The notes below the pieces were generated by a model. That model was not told the DNA's origin. It searched no databases and saw only the letters and a list, made by a program, of their open reading frames with translations. A DNA stretch of 55,447 nucleotides from Dankookia rubra (lineage in GTDB: Bacteria; Pseudomonadota; Alphaproteobacteria; Acetobacterales; Acetobacteraceae), in NCBI RefSeq assembly GCF_004355005.1, contig NZ_SMSJ01000038.1:1-55447 (forward strand), in the 5' to 3' direction. Positions 46,565-55,447 of the stretch are shown here, piece by piece. Positions within the stretch are counted from its first letter, which is position 1. The number at the start of each line of letters is the position of its first letter. A program made the translations under genes and the position numbers.

Positions 46565-47767
46565 ATGCTGAACGACCGCCGCATCCTGCTGATCGTCTCC
46601 GGCAGCGTCGCCGCCTACAAGGTGCTCGACCTGACCCGCCTTTTGCGGAAGGCCGGCGCCACGGTCGCCGCCGTGCTCACCGCCGGCGGCGCCCGCTTCG
46701 TGACGAAGGAGGCGCTGGCGGGCATCACCGGCCAGCGGGTGCATGACGACCTCTGGGCCGCCGAGGCGGAGATCGGCCATATCCGCCTGGCCAGGCTGCC
46801 GGACTTGGTGGTGGTCGCCCCCGCCTCGGCCGACCTGCTGGCGAAGATGGCGAACGGTCTGGCGGACGACCTGGCCAGCACCATCCTGCTGGCCACCCGC
46901 GCGCCGGTCCTGGTGGCGCCGGCGATGAACCCGGCGATGTGGGACCATCCGGCGACGCGCGCCAACCTGGCGGCGCTGGCCTCCCGCGGCGTGCAGGCGG
47001 TCGGCCCGGGGGTGGGCGCCATGGCGGAGCCCGAGAGCGGCCCCGGCCGGTTGTCGGAACCCGCCGAGATCCTGGCCGCCATCGAGGCGCTGCTCTCGCC
47101 CGGCGCGCAGCCACTGGCGGGAAAGCATGCGCTCGTCACCGCCGGCCCGACGCATGAGCCGATCGACCCGGTCCGCTACATCGCCAACCGCAGCAGCGGC
47201 AAGCAGGGCTATGCGATCGCCGCGGCGCTGGCGGTGCTCGGCGCCCGCGTCACCCTGGTCAGCGGCCCGGTCGGCCTGCCGGACCCGCGCGGCGTGACGG
47301 TGGTGCGGGTGGAATCCGCGCGCGAGATGCTGGCCGCCTGCGAGGCGGCGCTGCCTGCCGACATCGCCGTCATGGCGGCCGCCGTCGCCGACTGGCGGGT
47401 GGCGCGGGAGGCGACGCAGAAGCTGAAGAAGACGCCGGGCGCGGCGGCGCCGACGCTCGAGATGGCGCTGAACCCCGACATCCTGGCGACCCTGTCCCAC
47501 CATGCGAGCCGCCCCGGCCTGGTGGTGGGCTTCGCCGCCGAGACCGAAGCCGTGGTCGAGCACGCGACCGCCAAGCGGCTGCGCAAGGGCTGCGACTGGA
47601 TCGTCGCCAACGACGTCTCCGGCGACGTCATGGGCGGCGACCGCAACACCATCCACCTGGTCACCGCCGCGGGTGTCGAGGACTGGCCGGAGCTGCCGAA
47701 AGCCGCGGTGGCCGAGCGGCTGGCGGCGCGGATCGCCGGGGCCGTGGCGCCGCCGCCGCCGGGCTGA
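46565..47767 (+). CDS. coaBC: Bifunctional phosphopantothenoylcysteine decarboxylase/synthetase
   Basis: 400-residue coenzyme A biosynthesis enzyme. CoaC half (1-180): flavodoxin-like, LLIVSGSVAAYKVLDLTRLL, catalytic His in EIGHIRLAR, and PAMNPAMWDHPAT. CoaB half (186-390): ALVTAGPTHEPIDPVRYIAN, RSSGKQGYAIA, MAAAVADWRV and Lys in TQKLKKTPG for CTP-dependent ligation. The Cys seen in the E. coli decarboxylase flap is not apparent here (GVGAMAEPESGPGRLSEP), as is common in alphaproteobacteria. ATG 46565 lies 31 nt after the dioxygenase stop. Essential housekeeping gene; the neighbours look unrelated. Confidence 0.96.
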   Translation: MLNDRRILLIVSGSVAAYKVLDLTRLLRKAGATVAAVLTAGGARFVTKEALAGITGQRVHDDLWAAEAEIGHIRLARLPDLVVVAPASADLLAKMANGLADDLASTILLATRAPVLVAPAMNPAMWDHPATRANLAALASRGVQAVGPGVGAMAEPESGPGRLSEPAEILAAIEALLSPGAQPLAGKHALVTAGPTHEPIDPVRYIANRSSGKQGYAIAAALAVLGARVTLVSGPVGLPDPRGVTVVRVESAREMLAACEAALPADIAVMAAAVADWRVAREATQKLKKTPGAAAPTLEMALNPDILATLSHHASRPGLVVGFAAETEAVVEHATAKRLRKGCDWIVANDVSGDVMGGDRNTIHLVTAAGVEDWPELPKAAVAERLAARIAGAVAPPPPG

Positions 47768-47813
47768 CCGGGCCGGCCTTGCCGCCGCCGCCGCCCGGCG
47801 CTGGAATGGCCGC

Positions 47814-48623
47814 ATGGATCTGCAGGCGGAATACGACAACCGGGCGCGCGTGCCGGGAAACCCGGCGATTATCGCGGGGTGGCAGCGCGACGCTGCCGCC
47901 TTCCGCGCGGCGTGGGCCGAGGCCGACCTCGACATCCCCTATGGCCCCGGCGAGCGCGAGACGCTGGACCTCTTCCGCCCCGGGCCGGGGCAGGTCTGGC
48001 CCGTCGCGCTCTTCCTGCACGGCGGCTACTGGCAGGCGCTGGACCGGTCCTTCTTCTCCCACCTCGCGCGCGGGATGCTGGCGGAGGGCGTGGCGGTCGC
48101 GGTGCCCTCCTACGACCTTTGCCCGCAGGTGACGCTGGCGACCATTGTCGGACAGATGCGGGCGGCGGCGGCGCTGCTGCACCGGCGCAGCGGGCGGCGC
48201 CTGCTGGCCACCGGGCATTCCGCCGGCGGCCACCTGACGGCGATGCTGATGGCAACGGACTGGCGGGCGCTCGATCCGCGCCTGCCCGCCCATCTGGTCG
48301 CCGCCGGCCTGCCCATCTCCGGCGTCTTTGAGCTGGAGCCGCTGCTGCCGACCACCATCGGCGCGGGGCTGCGCCTGGCGCCGGAGGATGCCCGGGCGCT
48401 GTCGCCGCGGCACCTCGCCTCCCCCGGCCTGCCGCTGCATGCCGTGGTGGGCGGGGCGGAGAGCGGCGAGTTCCTCCGCCAGACCCGCGACTTCGCCGCC
48501 GCCTGGGGCGGCACGGCGGAGGTGGTGCCGGGCGCGAACCACTTCACCATCCTAGCCCCCCTGGCCGAGCCGGGCAGCCCGCTCGCCCGCCGCGCCGCGG
48601 CCATGGCCCTGGGCGTCGGCTGA
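47814..48623 (+). CDS. Alpha/beta hydrolase, kynurenine-formamidase-like
   Basis: 269-residue hydrolase. Oxyanion motif LFLHGGYWQALD, nucleophile elbow GHSAGGHLTAML, acid in the VGGAESGEFLRQ region and catalytic His in GANHFTIL. HGGYW and the short N-terminal DLQAEYDNRARVPGN are typical of bacterial arylformamidase-like/COG0657 hydrolases; these cleave N-formylkynurenine or small esters. No kynurenine pathway gene is in sight, so specificity is open. ATG 47814 has a modest ribosome site. Confidence 0.85.
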   Translation: MDLQAEYDNRARVPGNPAIIAGWQRDAAAFRAAWAEADLDIPYGPGERETLDLFRPGPGQVWPVALFLHGGYWQALDRSFFSHLARGMLAEGVAVAVPSYDLCPQVTLATIVGQMRAAAALLHRRSGRRLLATGHSAGGHLTAMLMATDWRALDPRLPAHLVAAGLPISGVFELEPLLPTTIGAGLRLAPEDARALSPRHLASPGLPLHAVVGGAESGEFLRQTRDFAAAWGGTAEVVPGANHFTILAPLAEPGSPLARRAAAMALGVG

Positions 48624-48667
48624 CGGTAGAAGCGGGAACGGGACGGTTTTCGCGGGGGAAACGGGGC

Positions 48668-49846
48668 ATGGCGATCGGCAGGCGTGGGGTTCTGGGCGGC
48701 GTGGCGGCGGGCGCCCTGGCATTGCCGGCGATCGGCCGGGCGCAGGGCGGCGGCGTGAAGATCGGGCTGGTCGCGGTGCAGACCGGGCCGCAGGCCGCGC
48801 TCGGCACCCAGCTGCGCGACGGCTTCCTGCAGGGGCTGAAGCACCTGGACGGCAAGCTGGGCGGGCTGGCGGCCGAGGTGGTGCCGATCGACGACGAGCT
48901 GCGGCCCGAGGTCGCGGTGACCAAGGTCCGCGCGGCGCTCGAGCGCGACAAGGTCGACTTCGTCGTCGGCGTCGTCTTCTCCAACATCCTGGCCGCCATC
49001 ATGCGGCCGGTGACGGAATCCGGCACCTTCCTGATCTCGACCAATGCCGGGCCTTCGACCTTCGCGGGGAAGGGCTGCAACCCCTTCTTCTTCACGACCT
49101 CCTACAACAACGACCAGGTCCATTCGGTGATGGGCCAGGTGGCGACCGACAGCAGGTATGGCCGCGTCTTCGTCATGACGCCGAACTACCAGGCCGGGCG
49201 CGACGCGGTGGCCGGCTTCAAGTCCCGCTTCAAGGGCGAGGTGGTGGACGAGGTCTATGTCCCGCTGACCCAGCTCGACTTTTCCGCCGAACTGGCGCGG
49301 ATTGCCGCGAGCAAGCCGGACGCGATCTTCACCTTCATGCCGGGCGGGCTCGGCGTGAACCTGGTGCGGCAGTACCGCCAGGCCGGCCTCGCCCACATCC
49401 CCTTCCTCTCGACCTTCACCGTGGACGAGGCGACGCTGCCGGCGCAGCAGGACGCCGCGCTCGGCTTCTACGCCGCCGCCCCTTGGGCGCCCAACATGGA
49501 CAATGCGCAGAACAAGCGCTTCGTCGCCGACTTCGAGGCGGGCTACGGCTATGTCCCCGCCAGCTATGCGGCGCAGAGCTACGATGCCGCGATGCTGCTG
49601 GACAGCGCGATCCGCAAGGTGGGCGGCAGGCTCGGCGACAAGGACGCGCTGCGGACGGCGCTGCGCGCGGCGGACTTCCGCTCGGTCCGCGGCAACTTCA
49701 AATTCGGCGCCAACCACTACCCGGTGCAGGATTTCTGGCTCTGCCAGGTGGCGAAGCGGCCGGACGGCAGGTTCCAGACCGAGACGGTGCGGAAGGTGCT
49801 GGAGAACGATATCGACCCCTGGGCGGCCGAGTGCCGCATGCGCTGA
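48668..49846 (+). CDS. Branched-chain amino-acid-type ABC substrate-binding protein
   Basis: 392-residue type I periplasmic receptor, family LivJ/LivK. Tat-like signal (AIGRRGVLGGVAAGALALPA) and mature start VKIGLVAVQTGPQAALGTQL. Further blocks: IGVV-like FVVGVVFSNILAAIM, GRVFVMTPNYQAGRDAV and PASYAAQSYDAAMLL. First gene of a compact liv-type operon with two permeases and two ATPases. In this superfamily ligands include amino acids, amides, urea and aromatic acids; the ligand here is not readable. ATG 48668 with GGGGGAAACGGGGC just upstream. Confidence 0.92.
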   Translation: MAIGRRGVLGGVAAGALALPAIGRAQGGGVKIGLVAVQTGPQAALGTQLRDGFLQGLKHLDGKLGGLAAEVVPIDDELRPEVAVTKVRAALERDKVDFVVGVVFSNILAAIMRPVTESGTFLISTNAGPSTFAGKGCNPFFFTTSYNNDQVHSVMGQVATDSRYGRVFVMTPNYQAGRDAVAGFKSRFKGEVVDEVYVPLTQLDFSAELARIAASKPDAIFTFMPGGLGVNLVRQYRQAGLAHIPFLSTFTVDEATLPAQQDAALGFYAAAPWAPNMDNAQNKRFVADFEAGYGYVPASYAAQSYDAAMLLDSAIRKVGGRLGDKDALRTALRAADFRSVRGNFKFGANHYPVQDFWLCQVAKRPDGRFQTETVRKVLENDIDPWAAECRMR

Positions 49847-49910
49847 TGCCGCCCGATGGCCGTGGCGGGCCGCAGGCCGGCGAAGGCCTGAATCGGCCGG
49901 CCGAACACCA

Positions 49911-50834
49911 ATGACGGTCCAACTGCTGCTGGTGCAGGCCCTCAACGGCCTGCAATTCGGCGTGCTGCTCTTCCTGGTCGCCGCCGGCCTCACGCTGGTC
50001 TTCGGGGTGATGGACTTCATCAACCTGGCGCATGGCGTGCAGTACATGCTGGGCGCCTATCTCGGCGCCAGCCTCGCCGCGGCGACCGGCAGCTTCTGGG
50101 CCGGCCTGCTGCTGGCCCTGCCGGCGGCGCTGGCCTGCGGCCTCGCGCTGGAATGGCTGGTGTTCCGGCACCTCTACGACCGCGACCACCTGTCGCAGGT
50201 GCTGGCGACCTTCGGCGTCATCCTGTTTCTCAATGAGGCGGTGAAGGTGGTCTGGGGCAACGCGCCGCTGCAGGTGCCGACGCCGGACCTGCTGCAGGGC
50301 GGCATCGCGCTGATGCCTGGCCTCCAATACCCGGTCTACCGGCTGGCGATCCTGCTCGCCGGCCTCGCCACCGCCGCGCTACTCTGGCTGGTGATCGAAC
50401 GCACGCGGGTCGGCGCGCTGGTCCGCGCCGGGGCCAGCAACCGGCCGATGCTGGCGGCGCTCGGCGTCGATACCGGCCGGCTCTTCATGCTGGTCTTCGG
50501 GTGCGGCGCCATGCTGGCGGGCTTCGCCGGCGTGATGGCCGCGCCGATCCTGTCGGTCGAGCCGGGGATGGGCGACACGGTGCTCATCCTCGCCTTCGTC
50601 GTCATCGTCATCGGCGGCATCGGCAGCGTGCGCGGCGCCTTCCTGGCGGCGCTGCTGGTCGGGCTGATCGAGACGCTGGGCCGGTCGCTGATGCCCGACC
50701 TGCTGCGGCTGTTCATGGCGGCCTCGCCGGCGCGGCAGACCGGGGCGGCGCTGGGGTCGATGCTGGTCTACATCGCCATGGCGCTGATCCTGGCGGTGCG
50801 GCCGCGCGGGCTCTTCCCGGCGCGGGCGGGGTGA
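49911..50834 (+). CDS. livH: Branched-chain amino-acid-type ABC permease, LivH family
   Basis: 307-residue inner-membrane permease. LivH marks are QALNGLQFGVLLFLVAAGLT, VFGVMDFINLAHGVQYMLGA and the coupling/GSVRGA motif IGGIGSVRGAFLAALLVG. ATG 49911 follows a 64-nt spacer behind the receptor gene. Its TGA shares the base A at 50834 with the ATG of livM (TGATG), so they are coupled. Confidence 0.94.
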   Translation: MTVQLLLVQALNGLQFGVLLFLVAAGLTLVFGVMDFINLAHGVQYMLGAYLGASLAAATGSFWAGLLLALPAALACGLALEWLVFRHLYDRDHLSQVLATFGVILFLNEAVKVVWGNAPLQVPTPDLLQGGIALMPGLQYPVYRLAILLAGLATAALLWLVIERTRVGALVRAGASNRPMLAALGVDTGRLFMLVFGCGAMLAGFAGVMAAPILSVEPGMGDTVLILAFVVIVIGGIGSVRGAFLAALLVGLIETLGRSLMPDLLRLFMAASPARQTGAALGSMLVYIAMALILAVRPRGLFPARAG

Positions 50835-51754
50835 TGGCGCGGGTGCTGCCGGCGCTGGTCTTCGGCCTGCTGGCCGCGGCGCCCTTCCTCGGCCTCGGGC
50901 AGGGCTGGGCGATGACGCTGCTGGCGCGCGGGATGATCCTCGCCATTGCCGCGCTGTCGCTCTGGCTGCCGGTCGGCGGGGCGGGGCTTGTCAGCCTCGG
51001 CCATGCCGCGATGCTCGGCATCGGCGCCTATGCGGTGGTGGTGCTGGATGATGCCCGGGTAACGGAGGCGCTGGTCGTGGCGCCCGTCGCCATCGCCGCC
51101 GCGGCGCTGTTCGCGTTGGCGACGGGGGCGGTCGCGATCCGCACCGCCGGCGTGCAGTTCATCATGATCACCCTGGCCTTCGGCCAGATGGCCTTCTTCA
51201 CCGCGGCCTCGCTCTCGGCCTATGGCGGCGACGACGGCTATACGCTGTACGGACGCAGCACCGTCGCCGGCGCGCGCTGGATGCAGGACCGGCTCGGCTT
51301 CCACTATCTCTGCCTAGGCCTGCTGGTGGTGGTATTCCTCGGCATCCGCATGCTGCTGGCCTCCCGCTTCGGCCGGGTGCTGCGGGCGGCGCGGGAAAAC
51401 CCGCTGCGGGTCGAGGCGGTCGGGCTCTCGCCCTATCCCTATCGGCTCGTCGCCTACACCATCGCCGGCGGCATCGCGGGGCTGGCCGGCTTTCTGCTGG
51501 CGAATGCGGCGGAGTTCGTCGCGCCCTCCTTCCTCGCCTGGCAGCGCTCGGGCGACCTGCTGTTCATGGTGATCCTCGGCGGGCTCGGCAGCCCCTTCGG
51601 CGCGGTGCTCGGCGCGCTGGCGATCCTGGCGCTGGAGGAATGGCTGGGGCACCTCACGCCGCATTGGCGGATCATCTTCGGCCCGCTGCTGGTCCTGGCG
51701 GTGCTGTACCTGCGCGGTGGCCTGGTCGGGCTGATCGGGGCGCGGCGTGGCTGA
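50834..51754 (+). CDS. livM: Branched-chain amino-acid-type ABC permease, LivM family
   Basis: 306-residue permease. Family blocks: AALSLWLPVGGAGLVSLGHA, AMLGIGAYAVVVL, TAGVQFIMITLAFGQMAF and the C-terminal ILGGLGSPFGAVLGALAI. Start ATG 50834 overlaps livH by one base; a GTG three nt earlier is possible. Ends 8 nt inside the next gene, livG. Confidence 0.94.
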   Translation: MARVLPALVFGLLAAAPFLGLGQGWAMTLLARGMILAIAALSLWLPVGGAGLVSLGHAAMLGIGAYAVVVLDDARVTEALVVAPVAIAAAALFALATGAVAIRTAGVQFIMITLAFGQMAFFTAASLSAYGGDDGYTLYGRSTVAGARWMQDRLGFHYLCLGLLVVVFLGIRMLLASRFGRVLRAARENPLRVEAVGLSPYPYRLVAYTIAGGIAGLAGFLLANAAEFVAPSFLAWQRSGDLLFMVILGGLGSPFGAVLGALAILALEEWLGHLTPHWRIIFGPLLVLAVLYLRGGLVGLIGARRG

Positions 51755-52501
51755 GCCGATCCTTCGCCTTGACGGATTGCGCAAGCGCTTCGGCGGGCTG
51801 GCGGTGACCGACGGCGTCTCGCTCGAGGTGCCGCCGGGCGAGATCCACGCCGTCATCGGCCCGAACGGCGCCGGCAAGACCACGCTGATCCACCAGGTCA
51901 GCGGCACGCTCCGGCCGGACGCCGGGCGCGTCGTCTTCGCCGGGCGCGACGTGACGGCGCTGTCCCTGGCGCGCCGGGCGCGGCTCGGCCTCGCGCGCAG
52001 CTTCCAGGTCACCTCCATCCTGCCCGGCTTCACCGCGCTCGAGAATGCCGCGCTGGCGGTGCAGGCGCGGAGCGGCTCGTCCTTCCGCTTCCTCCGCCCA
52101 GCGGCGTCGGAGGCGGCGCTGAACCAGGCGGCGATGGACGCGCTGGAACGGACCGGCCTGGCCGATCGCGCCGCGGTGCCGGCCGCCGCGCTGTCGCATG
52201 GCGAGCGGCGGCAGCTCGAGCTCGCCATCGCGCTGGCCATGCAGCCCCGCCTGCTGCTGCTGGACGAGCCGCTGGCCGGCGCCGGGCCGGAGGAGACCGA
52301 GCGGCTGGTCGCGCTGCTGCGCGGCCTCAAGCGCCGCTACGCCTTCCTGCTGGTGGAGCACGACATGCAGGCGGTCTTCGCGCTGGCCGACCGCATCTCG
52401 GTCCTCGTCTACGGCCGCATCGTCGCCACCGGCACGCCGGATGCGATCCGCGCCGATCCGGAGGTCCGTGCCGCCTATCTCGGCGAGGATGAGGCGGCGT
52501 G

Positions 52502-52502
<1 letters not shown>
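51747..52502 (+). CDS. livG: Branched-chain amino-acid-type ABC ATPase, LivG family
   Basis: 251-residue ATPase. Walker A GPNGAGKTTL, signature LSHGERRQLELAIAL, Walker B LLLLDEPLAGAGPEE, H-loop LLVEHDMQAVFALADR. LivG-specific segment LGLARSFQVTSILPGFTALE. GTG start at 51747, 8-nt overlap with livM; stop overlaps the start of livF. Confidence 0.95.
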
Positions 52503-53212
<710 letters not shown>

Positions 53213-53282
53213 TGGGGTCGCGTGACCAACGCTGTCGGCCGGGCTTGCCTGCAGCGATCACGCCCAGCGAGAGGAACGGACC

Positions 53283-53735
53283 ATGACGGCAGAGATCCCC
53301 GGCATCACCCGCGCCGGCACCGGCTTCGACGGCACCGAGGGCACGGTCTGGAACATCCTCGGCCAGACCTACTACCCCAAGCAGTCCTGCGAGAGCTCCT
53401 TCGCCTTCGAGGCGCTGAGCCCGCCCGGCACCTTCGTGCCGCCGCACATCCACCCGACGCAGGACGAATACATCCTGATGCTCGAGGGCACCTGGAAGCT
53501 GATCCTCGACGGGCAAACGCAGTTCGCCTCGGCCGGCGACCTGGTGCGGATGCCGCGCGGAATCATGCACGGCTACTTCAACGAGAGCGGTGCCCCGGCC
53601 CGTGCCTTCTTCTGGGTCACGCCCGGCCGCAGGCTGCACGACCTGTTCAAGGCGCTGCATAACCTGTCCGACGTGGACGAGGTCGTGCGGCTCTCGAAGG
53701 CGCATGAGGTGGACTTCCTGCCGCCGCCGGCCTGA
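53283..53735 (+). CDS. Cupin-domain protein
   Basis: 150-residue single-domain cupin, probably cytosolic and metal-binding. Motif 1 reads PPHIHPTQDEYILMLEG (two His and Glu), motif 2 is GDLVRMPRGIMHGYFN (third His). Such proteins range from dioxygenases to sugar-binding regulators; no function can be named. ATG 53283 with GAGAGGAACGG upstream. Located 70 nt after livF on the same strand, so it may be read with the transporter. Confidence 0.85.
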   Translation: MTAEIPGITRAGTGFDGTEGTVWNILGQTYYPKQSCESSFAFEALSPPGTFVPPHIHPTQDEYILMLEGTWKLILDGQTQFASAGDLVRMPRGIMHGYFNESGAPARAFFWVTPGRRLHDLFKALHNLSDVDEVVRLSKAHEVDFLPPPA

Positions 53736-53773
53736 GGAAAGGGGCTTCTCGTCTGCCCTGGGATCGGCACCCA

Positions 53774-53850
53774 CCGCGCGGCGCCTGCCGGACCCACGAA
53801 AGGCAAAGGAGGGGTTTGGGGAGGAAATGCCTTGTCCTCCCCAAGCTTGC
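53774..53850 (+). repeat. 77-bp intergenic hairpin repeat, copy B
   Basis: Same start (CCGCGCGGCG), middle (GAGGGGTTTGGGG) and end (CTCCCCAAGCTTGC) as copy A at 45092-45167, same orientation. Here the hairpin is perfect over 10 bp (TTGGGGAGGA / TCCTCCCCAA). It lies between the convergent cupin and OmpA-type genes. Confidence 0.75.
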
Positions 53851-53865
53851 TTCCCCGGCCGACCC

Positions 53866-55209
53866 TCAGCGCGACGCCACCGCCCCGCAGGATTGCGGCA
53901 GGAAGGCGACGCGCCGGTCCACCGCATCCGTCGCGTCGTCCCGCTTGTTGCCGACGATCGGCTCCCGCGCGCCGCGTCCCTCGGTCGCGGTGCGCGGGCG
54001 GAGCGAAGCCTGCTCCGCCACCAGGTCGGCCTTGATCCGCTGCGCCCGGGCCAGCGAGAGCCGGTCGTTCAACGCGTCCGGCCCGGTCGGGCTGGCATGG
54101 CCGACCACGTCGAGGCAGGCATTGTCCGTCGCGGTGCGGCGGGCGATCTGCCGCAGCCACATCGGGTAGGGTCCGCTGATCGCCTTGTCCGGCCAGAAGC
54201 TGGTCTGCCCCACGGCAAACAGGAACTTCACGCCGAGATTGCGCTCCGCCAGGCCGTAGTCGACCAGCTTGCCGAAGGCCTGCTCCGCCTCGTCCGTCCG
54301 GCCGAGCGCATGCGCGGTCAGGTACTCGCCGTTCAGGCCCTGCAGCCGCCCGGTGGGGCCAGCCTTGTCCGCCGCCCGGTAGAGCGACAGCGCGCGGGCG
54401 GGCTCCCTGGCCTCATAGGCCGCCGTCGCCTGCGCCAGCAGGGTCGAGGCGCGCAGCCCGCGCTGCCAGGCCGGATCGATCGGCGCTCCGGCCGGCGCGG
54501 CGCAAACCTTCAGATAGGCCGCGGTCGCCCGGTCCGGCAGCCAGACCGGGCTGTCCCGGTGGAACTCGGTCGGCGTCGCATCCACCGCCTCGGTCCGCAC
54601 CCAGGCGGTCTCGTGCGCCACCACCTTGCCGCTGCCGAGATCGGCCAGCACTGCCCAGATGCGGTAGGCGCCGGGCTCCTCGGTGCTGTCCTTCAGGCTG
54701 CCGGCGGCGGTGACGCCGGAGATGGCACCGAGCAGGACCAGCGGCTTCGCGTCCAGGCTGGCCTGGGTGAAGGGACGCAAATCGAAGCCCGCATCCCCTT
54801 GCAGCTTCGCCGCGATGCGGCGCGCCATGGCCCGGGTGGTGCGGGTCTCGGCGCCGGTGGCGCGGTCGATCAGCGGATCGATGACGATCCGGCGCGGCTG
54901 CCCTGCCGCGGCCGGCGGCAGCTCGGCCCGGGCAAGCACGGCGGTGGCGAGGGAATCGACCGCGGCGTCGAGGTCCTGCGCCTCCCGCGGCGGCAAAGGC
55001 GCGGCGGCGACGGGGGCCGGGGGCGGCTGCGGCGGAGGCGGCGGCGCGGCGCAGCCGGCCAGGCCAAGGGCGAGCAGCACGGCGAGGACAGTGGACCGGC
55101 CGATCGGGTTGCCGAGGCGACGAAGTGGTATTCCGGTCAGGCCCGCCCTCCGGCGATGTGGTTCAGCCGGGGCAACCCCGCCGGAGGAATTGGATATCGG
55201 CATCGGCAA
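53866..55209 (-). CDS. OmpA-family lipoprotein with TPR-like middle region
   Basis: Up to 447 residues. A lipobox LGLAGC sets the lipidated Cys near residue 54; Pro-rich linker follows, then a domain on periplasmic function (LDAAVDSLATAVLARAEL...IDPLIDRATGAET), a short repeat region (STLLAQATAAYEAREPARAL), and a C-terminal OmpA-like peptidoglycan-binding domain with VVGHASPTGPDALNDRLSLARAQRI. The signal would be unusually long from ATG 55209, and that start overlaps the upstream gene by 47 nt. CTG 55140, preceded by GGAGGGCGGG, would give a normal 30-residue signal and is the more attractive start, but non-ATG/GTG/TTG starts are rare. Confidence 0.82.
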   Translation of the reverse strand: MPMPISNSSGGVAPAEPHRRRAGLTGIPLRRLGNPIGRSTVLAVLLALGLAGCAAPPPPPQPPPAPVAAAPLPPREAQDLDAAVDSLATAVLARAELPPAAAGQPRRIVIDPLIDRATGAETRTTRAMARRIAAKLQGDAGFDLRPFTQASLDAKPLVLLGAISGVTAAGSLKDSTEEPGAYRIWAVLADLGSGKVVAHETAWVRTEAVDATPTEFHRDSPVWLPDRATAAYLKVCAAPAGAPIDPAWQRGLRASTLLAQATAAYEAREPARALSLYRAADKAGPTGRLQGLNGEYLTAHALGRTDEAEQAFGKLVDYGLAERNLGVKFLFAVGQTSFWPDKAISGPYPMWLRQIARRTATDNACLDVVGHASPTGPDALNDRLSLARAQRIKADLVAEQASLRPRTATEGRGAREPIVGNKRDDATDAVDRRVAFLPQSCGAVASR

Positions 55210-55447
55210 CCGTCTCTCCGATCTGCATGCGCTGCGTGATCAAGCGGCAGCGCGTGGCAGGGTCGAACGGTTGCGTGGTGAAACCACCGGCGCGCGCGAA
55301 GACCGTCTCCGCCGGCGCGGGATCGGGTGCGGCGCGGGGCGCCGGCCGGGGCGCGGTCGCGGCGACGGCCGCGGGTGCCGCGGGCCCCTCCGGCCGCGGC
55401 GGAGGCGGCACTGCGGGGGCCTCGGCCGGCGCGCCGGGCAGGGGCAG
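55163..55447 (-). CDS. Unknown Pro/Ala-rich protein, C-terminal part
   Basis: The frame is open to the window edge, so the start is outside. The 94 visible residues are a Pro/Ala-rich linker (for example APRPAPRAAPDPAPAE) followed by a small compact end with FDPATRCRLITQRMQIGE and IQFLRRGCPG; two Cys could pair. Probably an envelope protein made together with the OmpA-type lipoprotein, which follows directly. No family recognised. Confidence 0.6.
   Translation of the reverse strand: MPLPGAPAEAPAVPPPPRPEGPAAPAAVAATAPRPAPRAAPDPAPAETVFARAGGFTTQPFDPATRCRLITQRMQIGETVADADIQFLRRGCPG

Noticed and set aside
48110-50047. 645-codon minus-strand frame across the hydrolase and liv receptor genes
   Set aside because: Antisense to two well-supported genes; Arg/His/Ala-rich composition and no motif. 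Shadow of high GC third positions.

Overview
The window reads as chromosomal DNA of a very GC-rich alphaproteobacterium. The best guess is an Acetobacteraceae member of the Roseomonas type. This is inferred from the infB-rbfA-truB-rpsO-pnp order, the red-type (form IC) RuBisCO operon with cbbX, Bug-family and branched-chain amino-acid receptors, and GC-saturated codons. No rRNA, tRNA, CRISPR or intact prophage was seen.

Region 1 (1-6635) is core: the 3' part of infB, a strong intrinsic terminator, rbfA-truB (overlapping), rpsO, a 500-nt structured spacer and pnp. Region 2 (6719-8855) holds a nitronate-monooxygenase-like flavoprotein with an added Cys motif and an isochorismatase-fold hydrolase. 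Region 3 (8858-12584) is a scar zone: an internally deleted IS630-type element with TA flanks, a Bug-type binding protein facing an HpcH/HpaI aldolase, then four successive 3'-end gene remnants (recombinase, EamA transporter, element helicase/primase, IS5 transposase) on one strand.

Region 4 (12585-23458) is mostly envelope and periplasm: an eight-haem cytochrome c with HEAT and TPR repeats, divergent from an AraC-type regulator whose frame is broken by a third copy of a 7-bp repeat; then a DUF1269-like gene, an arylsulfatase, an outer-membrane barrel and a small exported protein in one minus-strand cluster, divergent from a DUF2092 gene, a small exported protein and a second barrel. The divergent spacer carries a 15-bp inverted repeat enclosing smaller hairpins. 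Region 5 (23987-34398) is a catabolic block: a complete peptide/opine-type ABC importer in a split arrangement, a D-2-hydroxyacid dehydrogenase, a second HpcH/HpaI aldolase, a lipocalin-like protein and a luciferase-like monooxygenase, with IS5, IS3 and IS481 fragments between genes.

Region 6 (35366-45521) is the most interesting: a Calvin-cycle operon cbbF-cbbP-fba-cbbL-cbbS-cbbX ending in an FGGY kinase that resembles the cyanobacterial/plant D-ribulokinase, with divergent cbbR, then a gamma-carbonic anhydrase, a DUF2934 protein and an lrgA/lrgB pair. LrgAB is the family of the plant plastid glycolate/glycerate carrier, so the neighbourhood may combine carbon fixation with repair or export of RuBisCO side products. 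Region 7 (45652-55447) carries a TauD-like dioxygenase, coaBC, an alpha/beta hydrolase, a complete liv ABC importer, a cupin, an OmpA-type lipoprotein and the 3' part of one more gene. A 76-77 bp hairpin repeat occurs twice here in intergenic positions.
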